Positions 18,414-28,852 of a stretch of DNA of 64,000 nt are shown in pieces (position 1 is the first letter of the stretch; each line of letters begins with the position of its first letter). The notes under the pieces are model-generated. The model was not told the origin of the DNA, searched no databases, and saw only the letters and a program-made list of their open reading frames with translations. The translations under genes and the position numbers were made by a program. The stretch is from NCBI GenBank assembly GCA_020465985.1, contig JAANYP010007182.1:310001-374000 (forward strand). Reading direction: 5' to 3'. The DNA is from Centrapalus pauciflorus (lineage: Eukaryota > Streptophyta > Magnoliopsida > Asterales > Asteraceae).

Positions 18414-20436
18414 TGAAGTTTGTTTCGGTCACTCTTGGAAAGATTGACTAGATGTAAAGGATCATATACTTTCAAAATTACCCTTTCATCTTGATCTTCC
18501 ATAACTGCCTCGGCTATCTCATTATCAACATACCACCACCTAATATTATTCAGAACATTCAGTGGCATTGGCTTTAAAGGAACCCTCTTTAGCCATCGAA
18601 CTGGTTTGTAAAACATCTTCATCCACGACTTCCCGGGCAATGGATCTATTCTAGATTCATCCACAACTCTCTTTCCTCACCGTGGCTTTAGTCTATCAAA
18701 CCTTCCAGACCGACCTTCTTTTCTTATTATGTTTGCTATCACTTCAGCATACTGGTCGTCTCCTAGGTTGATCAAATTTTTCCATGCCAGTTCCTTCACT
18801 TGCATTTAGGCAATGTATTAAAGACATTAAGTTTTCTCTTTAGATACTAGAGCCCATCTCTTCTTTTAATCACAAAAAGCTGCAATCCCTGTCAAAGAAC
18901 CAGCTAAGAATGCCTCCAGATATTTTTCCTGGGCTTGACAATCTTATTTTTTCTTTTACAGCTAATTCAGTCTTCTTCTCACCTTTCCTGAACCAGAGTT
19001 TTCTCTGTTCTTCCTTGGTTTGCTCCTTATCTGTCTCCTGAGTTACGTCATCATCCGATTCATCATTAATCGTGGACTTCAGTATGTCTAGATCTATCGG
19101 ATTCTGGTCTGTATTTACATATTGTTCTGTGACTGGTTGTCTCTGAATGATAATCTCATCAGCTTCGTCTTCTTCATCCGCTAAGACTTCATCATCTGAG
19201 TTCCATTCAGGAACATGTTCTGGAATGAACTCTCCTTCTTCAAGATCTTCTAAGTCATCTTCTAAATCAAAGTTCATATCTTCATCGTCCAGTCCGGTTA
19301 AGTCTCCAATCATGTCTTGTTCAACTAACTCTGATGCTTCGAGAGCCTTACCTTTTTCTTTATCTCCTCCTGATCCCCCCGATGATCCAGGCTCCCCCTT
19401 GAAGTTCAGCTTGTTGAGCAGTCTCATGTGGAAGATCTCTTAGCTCAATGTCTTTTTGAATATCGGGGTCACCTTTTTCGTCATCTCCATCTCTACGTAC
19501 TCCGCTCAACTCATCACCCCGGCAACTACTCTCCCCCTGAGCTTGAAGATCTTTCAGTATTTGCTCAACTAGGGACTGAAGAGTTAGAATTGCATATTGC
19601 TGGGCTTTCTTGGTATCTTGTTGGGCTGTCACTTGTTGTTGTAGCTGATTGTTCTGCTGCTCCAACCTGGAGTTGTGTTGCTTCAACTCTTTCACTACTT
19701 GCGAAAGCTGAAAGATTTGGACTGTCTGGAAATTTACCTTGCCTTTCAATTCTGAAAGTATTTGATTGGCAGTAGATGGAATAGATGTTGTTGGAATACT
19801 GGTTGAAGTCGGTGGAGCGGTAGGTGTGGTGGATGGAACGACAACTGAAGTAAAGGGAGGTTCTTGGTTTATTCTTTGACGCTTAGCTCTTTGTTGAGTT
19901 ATAATCAACGTCTCCTCTTCCAACACAAAATCTTCATCACTTTCATCTTCGTCTCTTAGAGGCGGACGAGTCATTTTTCGTCTGCTCACAACTAGCCTTG
20001 ATCCATGTGTAGCAAAAGACGTTGGGGGATTTGCGGCTTTCCTTATCTCTTCTTCTGAACTTGAGTCTGAATCTGATTCTGAAGTTGTCTCTACATAACC
20101 TTCTGCTTCTTCATGACCCTCTGGCCCTTCAGTTGCGGTGACTGCAGGCTGATAATCATCAATTTCTTTGAAGATATCGTCCATATCAGTTGGCTGGTCC
20201 AAAATATCATTAACTAGGTGCTCCGCTATATTGTCTTGTGTTGTTGCTCCTTGCTCAAAGATCTCTTGCAAAGTTTGTGCCCTCTGGTCAGTCTAGGGTG
20301 CCGATGTTGACAGCCCAGCTGCCGATGTCATTGATCTTAACCGAGGAGCTTCCCTAGCAACCGGAGCTTGCTGTGCCGGTGCTTGTTGCTGTGGAGCTTG
20401 TTGCGGAGGCGCTTCGTTTATCCAATCTTCTCCCTC
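18414..20436 (-). pseudogene. E3 third-ORF remnant
   Basis: Homologous to the middle and C-terminal part of the E2 third ORF. Recognisable pieces from high to low coordinate: the Gln/Ala-rich segment, the acidic region, the coiled coil (about 19560-19760), a second acidic region, the GGILSWFFDRD motif (about 18890) and part of the C-terminal domain (NNIRWWYVDNEIAEAVMEDQDE). Several frameshifts and stops separate them. About the last 40 codons are lost at the E2 boundary and roughly the first 280 codons in an internal deletion. Confidence 0.88.
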
Positions 20437-20462
20437 TAGAGCTTGTTGCTTGTTGCGGAGGC
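20437..20462. other. Deletion junction with filler (E3)
   Basis: Between the third-ORF remnant and the spacer lies a short segment that repeats GAGCTTGTTGC and TTGTTGCGGAGGC, both found just beside it at 20394-20410. It looks like locally copied filler at an end-joining deletion. Confidence 0.55.
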
Positions 20463-21442
20463 ACTTTCACACTTAGGAATTTTTGATTCCTTTGATTGTT
20501 TGTCGTGATACACATTTCAAGGTGATTGTCGGTATTATTTTCCCGTTAAATATGTTTACACTTTGGAATATCCCTTGACATTTTTATTTATCCAGAAACT
20601 ACCTTACGTGTCACATACTTAGACATACTTTTATGATCAAGGCATACACACAATGATTATATCTTTTCGGTATTGCAAATTTTCTTTAAAAGGCAAACGT
20701 CGGACACAGTTCTGTATTTACATACAACAGAGTGTCTTAGTTTGTCTTAAGGTTTATTTAAAGTTAGAAAGACAGCGGTGACAGGTCTGTACTAACGTAC
20801 AACAAAGTGTCTTATCTTGCTAACTCGAGCCAAACCAGAGGTAACAGGTCTGTACTTACGTACAACAAAGTCACTTGTTTTGACTCTCTCCTTTCAATCA
20901 ATATTTTTCTTTTATTTTCTGTTCTTTAAGATGTATTTGATGTGGCTATACATCCCCCAGAAAATTTGCATACCTCGTTTAGAATCATTGTCTGTATGTC
21001 TCTAACATAAAAATTAAGACCATTTGGTCATACATCTATGTTAGTTACACATATGACTTTTTCTTTAATATTTTATTAGCTTTTGAGATTCCCTTTGTGT
21101 ATTATGCCTACCAACAGATCGAACGAGAAATGTATATCACTTAGAGTTTAGGTGCATTATGTGTGAAAGCTTAACACTTAAAAATTGTGTCGACTGTGCT
21201 AATTTTCGTCACTTTGAACCTATGTGTCTAAGACTTAACTCATTTTCTAATATTCTTTTTTTTTTTTTTTTTTTTACTTTTTATGGTTTTTCTCTCTTTT
21301 TTCTTTTGTTTTTCATAAATAAGAATAAGCTTATAAAGTAACCTACTAACTTACTATAAAAGGAAACTACTAACTTACTATAAAAAGAAAGAAGTTCTAC
21401 TTAACTACTAACTTAAAAGAAATAAATTCTACTACGGTCAAG
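20463..21442 (-). other. E3 spacer (pol-proximal part)
   Basis: Contains all three inverted repeats (20713-20726, 20788-20801, 20851-20864 on the plus strand), the conserved TTATGCCTACCAACA block and a poly-T run of about 21 bases (21256-21276). I see no gene in it. Confidence 0.75.
20713..20864 (-). other. Spacer inverted-repeat triplet (E3)
   Basis: In element sense: TGTAC-GTAA-GTACA, TGTAC-GTTA-GTACA and TGTAT-GTAA-ATACA. The third has the T-A pair in place of C-G, as in E2, E4 and E7. Confidence 0.6.
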
Positions 21443-24400
21443 TTACTCTGGATTACGCATACCATTCAGCTGAACTAACAATTCAAAGCCTGACTTATCA
21501 AAAGCTTTAGTAAATAGATCTGCATTATTATCTTCCGTTGCCACTTTTACCAGCTTTATTAAGTTCTTTTCAGCACAATCACGTATAAAATGATGTCGTA
21601 TGTCTATGTGCTTTGTTTTATTGTGTTTAACTGGATTATTAGTTATAGCAATAGTAGATTGGTTATCTATCCTAATAGGAGTATGAGTGTAAGTCAAACC
21701 ATAATCCCGCAATTGTTGTTGTGTCCATAAAACCTGTGAATAGCACCTACCAGCAGCTACATATTCAGCCTCGCACGTTGACACGGCTACCAAAGTCTGT
21801 TTCTTGCATTGCTAGGATACGAGCCTCCCTCCAAGGAATTGATAACCTCCAGTTGTTGACCTTCGATTCAAGCTACAACCTCCATAGTCTGAATCCGTGA
21901 ATGCTTCCAATTCCAGGTCACCATCCGCGTGATACAAAAGTCCCAGCTTCGGTTTCGACTTGAGGTATCTCAAAATCCGCTTCACAGCTTTCATATGCAT
22001 TTCTTTCGGATTGGCTTGAAACCTAGCGTAAATACACACAGCAAACATAGTGTCAGGTCTAGAAGAAGTTAAATACATAAGTGATCCGATCATGGCCCGA
22101 TATAGAGTCGGATCCACATCGGTATCACTTTCTGTACCCGGTCCGAGATTGTGATTCACTTGAATCGGTGTTCTAAAGTTAGCAGTCAGCTTTGCTCCCT
22201 CCATCCCGGAGCGCTCCCGTATGTCGTAGACATACTTCGTCTGATGGATAAACATACCCTCCTTCCTCTGTTCAACTTGCAAACCCAGAATGAAGTTCAA
22301 CTCCCCCGTAGCACTCATCTCAAACTTAGACTTCATCACCTTCTCGAAATCTTTCCACATCTGCTCATCTGGTGACCCCAAAATAATGTCTTCAACATAC
22401 ACTTTTACCAAGATAAAGTATTCACCCTTCCTCTTAACAAACAATGTACTATCAATTCTCCCTCTTTAAAACCCGTTGTCCAAAAGATGAGTTGATAGTG
22501 TCTCATACCATGCCCTGGGTGCCTGATGCAATCCAAACAGAGCCTTATAAAGACGATACACTCTGTCTGGATACTTTAGATCTGTAAACCTGGGCGGTTG
22601 TTCGACGTACACCAGTTCCTTCACTTTTCCATACATGAATGCACTTTTTACATCCAACTGATAGACTTCAAATCCTTTGAAGGATGCAAAGGCTAGAAAC
22701 ACACGGATTACCTCAACCCTTGCCACTGGCGCAAACACCTTGTTGTAATCGATTCCCTCTTCTTGGTTGAAACCCTTAACGAAAAGCCTTGCCTTGTTGG
22801 GAGTTATAATACCCCGATCATCTCTTTTGCACTTAAAAATCCACTTGGTTCCTGTTGCAACTTCTCCTCGAGGTAACAACACCAACTCCCACACTTCGAA
22901 CATTCTAAATTGTGATAGTTCTTCTTGCATCGCTTCAACCCAAGAGTTGTCTTTTAGTGCCATTTGCACATTCTTCGGCTATACTTGTTAGATAAAACAT
23001 GAATAAAGGCAAGTGTGAAAGGCCTCGAAGTCATTAATTATCAACTACAACACTGTGTTGTTATTCAAACTACTCCTAGTTCTCACACCAGCATTCGAAT
23101 TTCCTATGATGCTCTCAACCGGATGATCCTTATTTATTCTGGATGTTTCAATCTCATCGACCCTAAGATTATCTCCTAAGTTTGACCCTATTTCACCTAA
23201 CGGGGGAACGACTTCAGATGCTACATTCTCTTCCTCATTATCACTGTCTTCGGAGTTAGAGTTTGTAGTCTGATTCTCGTTTGTAGGTAACTCAGAATCA
23301 TTCTCTGTGGGAGACCCATCTTCTGTCGTTGTAGGCTCAGAAGTTGATGGAATGCTCGTCTTTTGAAAACCGTGACCGTCGTCATTCAGATTTAATGACG
23401 ATAAGTCATGCTCAGTTGTACCTGCATTCCCATCCAAAGGAATGTTAAATGACTCAAACAATTTGTCATAATCAAATATCCATTCCGGACCAGTTTGGTG
23501 TTCATGTGTATAACTTGTTACATCAATGTTATACACAATTTCTATCATACCGTTTGTTTTGTTAAAACCCGTTTGTTTGGTGAGTTAGGCACATAACCTA
23601 GGAAACAACCTTCGTCAGCCTTTTCACCAAAGTTAGGTAGATGTTTTGTTTTCATTAAAGTACACGGTACCCCAAACGGTTCGAAGCCAGTTAAATTTGG
23701 TGGCCTTTTATTCAAAACTTCATAACAGGTTTTGTTCAATGATTTGACAGTAGGGACCCGATTTAAAAAATGACAAGCGGTATTCACTGCCTCCCCCTAA
23801 AACATGGTAGGAAGCTTTGAATCCGAGAGCATGGTCCTTGCTGCCTCAATCAAAGTGCTGTTCTTCCGTTCTGCCACCTCATTTTGTTGTGGCTCATAAG
23901 GTGCACTAAATTGATGCACTATGCCTTTAGAAAGGCAATATACACCAATTACTATGTTTTAAAATTCTGTCCCATTATCACTCCTGATACGTTTTACCCT
24001 CGTCCCATAGGAGTTTTCGACTTGGTCTAAGAACCCCATCCACTTTGCAGTTGTCTCGTCCTTCGTACCTAATAAGAAAACCCATGAAAATCGTGAGTAA
24101 TCATTAGTGATAACTAAACAGTACTAACTATCACCTATACTTTTTTTGTTGATAGGTCCGAATAGGTCCATATGCAACAAATCTAAAGTGGAAGCTATAG
24201 AGTTCTGAGTCTTTGACTTGTGTGACTTCTTTTGTTTTTTTGCCTTTCTTGCACGGTACACACTTGTCTTCAAACTGAAAACTCTTCATCGGGACACCTT
24301 GCACCAGTCCATGTTTAGTGATATAATTCATTTATCTCAGGTGCAAGTGTGCCATGCTTCTGTGCCATAAGACTGATTCGGTCTCTGAAGCTTTGGATAA

Positions 24401-24640
24401 CAGACAGATTGTTCACATCGACGAATCGGAGATGTTCGTGTCCAGCATGTACAAATCGTTCTTCCTTGCGGCTCTCATCATAATCCACTCTTCAGGGATT
24501 TTGAATCCCGGCTTCAGCACTAACGCTTCAGTATCAGTAAACAACACTAAATTCTTCTTATCACAGATCTGAGAGACACTAATGAGATTATGAGCAAGTC
24601 TATCAACATGTTATACAAGATCAAGTGTGATAGTCCCATT
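21443..24640 (-). pseudogene. pol: E3 pol remnant
   Basis: Pieces of integrase (24331-23545), the linker with the GEIGSNLGDNL motif (about 23200), RT (22969-21812, with VYVED where E2 has VYVDD) and RNase H (21793-21443). At least five frameshifts or stops lie between them. The protease active site is gone: the frame runs from about the NGTI motif straight into gag sequence at about 24640. Confidence 0.9.
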
Positions 24641-25697
24641 AGCAATTGAAGATCCATTTCTTTTACATCATCAGTATCCACCTGATCATACTCTTCATCC
24701 CATAGTGCAGGACCGTTGATTTTCCCTTGAACGCAATTGCCGTACTCGGCGACAAATGAAGCCAAAAGATTCAGATGATCTTCAGCTGATTTTGAGCTTA
24801 TTGGCATCTTTGTATATCCTTGAGACGTAGATGTTGAGTGAGTTTTCTTTTCTTCCAGTTTCGAATACCCTATGAAAGCCCGGCTTCCTGAGTCTTCTAC
24901 AGCTGTAGGAATTGATTCTTCTCCTGAGAAGAAAGCTGTAGCACTCGTCTTCACATCACCACCACTTGATGATTTTGTCTTTCCAAAATACATTACAGGA
25001 TCTTGAATCTGCTCAACGTCCCTTTCTTTTTTCTATATTTTGAAATTATAAGCCCTCAGATTTCCAACTACTCCTTCAAGAGTGAGAGTCTCGAACTTAT
25101 CTTCATCATGCTTAATTAGAGCGGTGTACATTTCCCATCTATCTGGTAAAGCATCTAGAAGTTTTTCAATTTTCTCAGTCTCTTGGTAAATAACATAATG
25201 ATTGTCAAGCTCTGTTAACAAATGAAAGTATCTCGTGACTGTCTCATCAAGTGTCTCGGTCTTCAGAGCTTTGAAAATTGCAAATTATTGTTTCAGCATC
25301 TCCATCCTACTCTTGCGAACCCGTGGATTTCCCTCACACCTTTTCTCTAGAGCATCCCATAGCTCTTTAGCAGTCCTTTGATTTCTCATGCTATGTAGAA
25401 TTTCTTGAGGTAGCGCCATTTGGATAATCGAGAATGCTCGGTTCTCGGCCTCATATAGTTTCTTGTCATCATCCTTCATCTTTTGATATGATAAGACTCT
25501 TTGACGACTTTCAACTTCTGTCGTAGGTGGCACATATCCCTCATCGATACAAATCCACATTCGCATATCGTTGAAATGAGCAAAGTCGGCTTACCTATCC
25601 TTCCACCAATAATAGTCTTCCAACTTCATCAGCTTGGGTGGTGAATTTGCCATACCGACTTCATGATCCATTTCAATAACTTTTGCAAACTGGTCAT
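24641..25697 (-). pseudogene. gag: E3 gag remnant (N-terminal part)
   Basis: Starts at the ATG 25697-25695 (MTSLQKLL). Capsid-like pieces are at 25566-25285 (MRMWICIDEGYVPP) and 25221-25033, then 24993-24641 (ALWDEEYDQV). Both zinc knuckles and the coiled coil are deleted. Frameshifts near 25660 and 25590 and two stops make it non-functional. Confidence 0.9.
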
Positions 25698-26265
25698 TGT
25701 TTCAAAACTTTTTGAATTAGAACTTAATTAATTTAATTTGAAATTAATTTAAATCAATCCTTTCGAACTTGAGTAAATTCGAACTTGATTAAATTTAAAT
25801 TCGTTTGAAATTAAATTCGAAATTAAGTTTGAAATCAACAAATTCGAAAATATGACAAATTCAAAGTGTATTCTAAGTTCGAATTTACATAAATTCGAAT
25901 GAGAGAAAATTCGAATAGCAGTGAAATTCGAATCAAACCCTAAAATTAATTCGAGAGGAGCATATTTTATGACAAATTCGAATTTCTGACAAAATTCGAA
26001 CAAACCCTAATACCCCCTTATGTTCGAGCACCGCAAGTTCGAAAAACGGCCAAAACTTCGATTTTTTCAACTTTTCCGTTTAAACCAAAGTTTTTAGGAT
26101 TAAAAACTATGATTTCGACTAAAATGATGAACTAATATGAACTTTTCTCTGTTATGTTACTTGTATAACTCGAAAATCTACCCAAAAAGTGATTTTTCCG
26201 TCCAAAAACGTCAACAAACCACAGATGTTACTTGTGAATACGAAGAACACCACGAACACCCTAAT
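25698..26265 (-). other. E3 leader with AAGTTCGAA array
   Basis: Non-coding leader. From about 25757 to 26045 there are about fifteen units such as AATTCGAAC, AAATTCGAAT and AAGTTCGAA. No ORF of note. Confidence 0.7.
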
Positions 26266-26279
26266 GGATCTGATACCAC
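26266..26279 (-). other. E3 primer binding site
   Basis: On the minus strand TGGTATCAGATCC, next to the LTR end. Matches initiator tRNA-Met over ten bases, then diverges. Confidence 0.8.
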
Positions 26280-26280
26280 T

Positions 26281-26888
26281 TGTAAGGTCGCCTTCCTACG
26301 GATTCTATCTTGACGCAACACCGTCCAACTAGTGCGGAATCCTATTTAGTGGCTTGACGGATAGACCACACACACGAAACACGGAGACACACACTGTGAT
26401 TGACGAACAACGGAACATCCCGACACGTGATTCTCTCCAAGAACAAACTCTCAATATCCTTGCAAGTTCGAGATCGCCCTCTGCACTAATCTCTCTAAAA
26501 TTCTGCCAAAGTCTCCTTAATTAATCGAATTAACCCTTAATTATAACACCTAGTTCGAATTTGCCTAGGACAAGTTCGAATAAGCCCAAGGCCTTTCGAA
26601 CTTGTCCTCTATAAATTCGAATCCTATTGTTTGAACTTATCTTTGAACTTATGTTTGAACTTATCTTTGAACTTATGTTTGAACTTATCTATGCACTTAT
26701 GTTTGAACTTATTGTAACACATTACACCAAGTTCAAACACACATACAATCACTATCAAACATATATAATCAAACATATAACAAACAAACATATATCACAC
26801 ACTTGTTAATATGCAATAACTAACAAATTGACTTTTACAAAATATTGTCTATACTAAGACTGCTATCGTCACACAGGATGCACTAACA
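26281..26888 (-). repeat. E3 5' LTR (subfamily B)
   Basis: 608 bp; on the minus strand it starts TGTTAGTGCATCC and ends CCTTACA. It shares the GTGTGACGATAGCAG start block and the TATAATTA box with subfamily A but is otherwise diverged. It abuts E5 spacer sequence at 26889. Confidence 0.92.
26630..26715. repeat. 12-bp tandem repeat in E3 LTR
   Basis: About seven units of TTTGAACTTATS alternating in the last base, with one degenerate unit. A relative sits in the E7 LTR remnant (45575-45645). TTTGAACTT equals TTCGAACTT with CpG changed to TpG. Confidence 0.8.
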
Positions 26889-27151
26889 ACTTTTTTGATT
26901 GATGTGTTGGTAGGCATAATACACAAAGGAAATCGTAACAGCTAATAAAATAATGAAGAAAATGTCATATGTGTAACTAACTTAAATGTATAACCAAATG
27001 GTCTTAATTTCTATGTTAGAGACATATAGACAATGATTATAAATGAGGCATGCAAATTTTCTGGGGGATGTATAGCAACATCAAAATACATCTTAAAGCA
27101 AAGAAAAGAAAATTTTTGAAAAGAAGAGGGAGTCAAAACAAGTCGCTTTGT

Positions 27152-27303
27152 TGTACGTAAGTACAGATGTGTCACCTCTGTTTTGACTCGTATTAGCAAG
27201 ATAAGTCGCTTTGTTGTACGTGAGTACAGACCTGTCACCGCTGTCTTGTTAACTTAAAGGGAATTCTAAGAAAAACTAAGACACTCTGTTGTATGTAAAT
27301 GCA
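27152..27303 (+). other. Spacer inverted-repeat triplet (E5)
   Basis: TGTAC-GTAA-GTACA (27152-27165), TGTAC-GTGA-GTACA (27215-27228) and TGTAT-GTAA-ATGCA (27290-27303). The third has a central T.G pair, tolerated in RNA. All three loops fit GNRA. Confidence 0.6.
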
Positions 27304-28138
27304 GAACTGTGTCCGACGTTTGCCTTTTAAAAAAATTTGCAATACCGAAAACTTATAATCATTGTGTGTTTGCCTTGATCATAGAAGTATATCTAAGTAT
27401 GGGGCACGTAAGGTAGTTTCGTGAAAAATAAAAAGGCGAAAGGAAATTCCCAAGTATTGAATGTTTAAATGGAAAAACATACCGACAATCGACTTGGAAT
27501 GTATATCCCGACAAACAACCAAAGTAAATAAAAAATTCTAAGTGTGAAGGTGAAATACTGAAAGTACGTTTGACATCGCTATCTGATTGAACCTTCTTTG
27601 ACTTTCTCGCAAAAATATTCTGTTAGTATAAGTTGTAAGTTTTTTTAAGTACTTTTGAGTATTTTTAAGTTTATTTTACTTTATCTTATTTTATTTTATT
27701 TTATTTTACTTTGAGTAGGATAAAGGTCAAAGTTACCAGGATGCATTTTTGGTTGAAGAAACAAATATTGCATGAAAATCTGTTGCTTAGTGTGAATGCC
27801 TTTGCAATGTTGGAAATATTCTGTTACATGAAAAAGTTGAATTTTCTTCAAGAATTTTCAAAATTTTCTCTTAAGTTCGAAGTCCAGACAAATTCGAAGT
27901 TACCTTCAAAATTGCTGGTAGTTCAAACTTAAGCTAAGTTCGAAGGTGGTTGATATAAATAGGTCAACACTACTTCATTCAAGACACGTACCCTCGAATT
28001 TGGAATCTCGAACTTGTCTCCGGCGATCTCGAACTTATTCTCGAATTACCGACATTCGAATTTCTTCCAATTCCTCGAAGTTTCTCACTATTTCTCGAAC
28101 CTTTTCACATACTTAGGGATATTAAACCACAAATATCT

Positions 28139-28143
28139 AAGTA
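28139..28143. other. E4 target-site duplication, left copy
   Basis: AAGTA immediately before the E4 LTR; the right copy is 41676-41680. Copia integrases make 5-bp duplications. Confidence 0.92.
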
Positions 28144-28811
28144 TGTAAGGTCTACCAATACTAGATCTATCTAGACGCGGATCCGTGAACGAGTGCGGAA
28201 TCCTCGTTAACGGTTAGACGGACAACTCTCAACTACGAAACAGGGAGACTATCAGAGGCTGAACGAACGACTGACGAATGATCCTACGAACTGATTCTCT
28301 CCGAAACGGACCTAAAGCTGTTGATAAACTCGAGATCGCCTTAAGCTTAATTCCTCACGAATTCTGCTCAAAAGTCTGCTAATGACTCGAGTCTATCCCT
28401 AATTATAGACCCTGATTCGAGTCTGATGTGGGCCAAACTCGAATCTGGCCCAAGGCCCATTCGAGTCTGTCCACAGTGACATTCTCGAATCTGGGCACAT
28501 TCGAATCTAAGGCTACATTCGAATCTATCACAAATTCGAATGTCTACCCTTATGTAATTCGAATCTAGCCAAATCACTTAAACACCTAAGTGATGAAACT
28601 TATGTTTTTACTTATGTTTGAGTTAATCTTTGATCTTTATGTTTGAACTTCTTGTAATACGTTACATCAAGTTCAAACACACAATCAATAACAATCAAAC
28701 ACATATAAACATATATATCAAAACACTCGTTAACTCTCAATACTCTGAATATTACTTAAACCAAAATGTTAGATCGATTAGACTGCTATCGTCACACAGG
28801 GTGTACCAACA
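28144..28811 (-). repeat. E4 3' LTR
   Basis: 668 bp, TGTTGG...TTACA on the minus strand. Contains about ten TCGA-centred units (about 28390-28570) and the TATAATTA box (28407-28400). Confidence 0.97.
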
Positions 28812-28831
28812 GACTCCCCCTTGACGATAGC
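28785..28831 (-). other. PPT-enclosing inverted repeat (E4)
   Basis: Same 10-bp perfect stem as in E2 (28785-28794 with 28822-28831). The polypurine tract (28821-28812 region, AAGGGGGAGTC in sense) and the LTR start lie in the loop. Confidence 0.75.
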
Positions 28832-28852
28832 TTCTAATTATTTACATCAAGT

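Larger units (their letters stand above)
18414..26888 (-). mobile_element. E3: truncated, decayed copia element, subfamily B
   Basis: On the minus strand: 5' LTR (26888-26281), PBS, leader, gag remnant, pol remnant, short spacer and third-ORF remnant cut by E2. The 3' LTR and the last part of the third ORF are missing. Two internal deletions are visible: gag middle to protease (junction about 24640), and third-ORF N-terminus plus most of the TTCGAA part of the spacer (junction about 20437-20462). Arrays use AAGTTCGAACTT arms, so it belongs with E5 and E7. Confidence 0.93.
26889..28143 (+). other. E5 spacer, left part
   Basis: Begins within the GATGTGTTGGTAGGCATAA block of the pol-distal spacer. 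Holds the three inverted repeats (27152-27303), a TTTTA-rich stretch (27660-27715) and an AAGTTCGAA array (27869-28085). No gene is seen. Confidence 0.75.
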
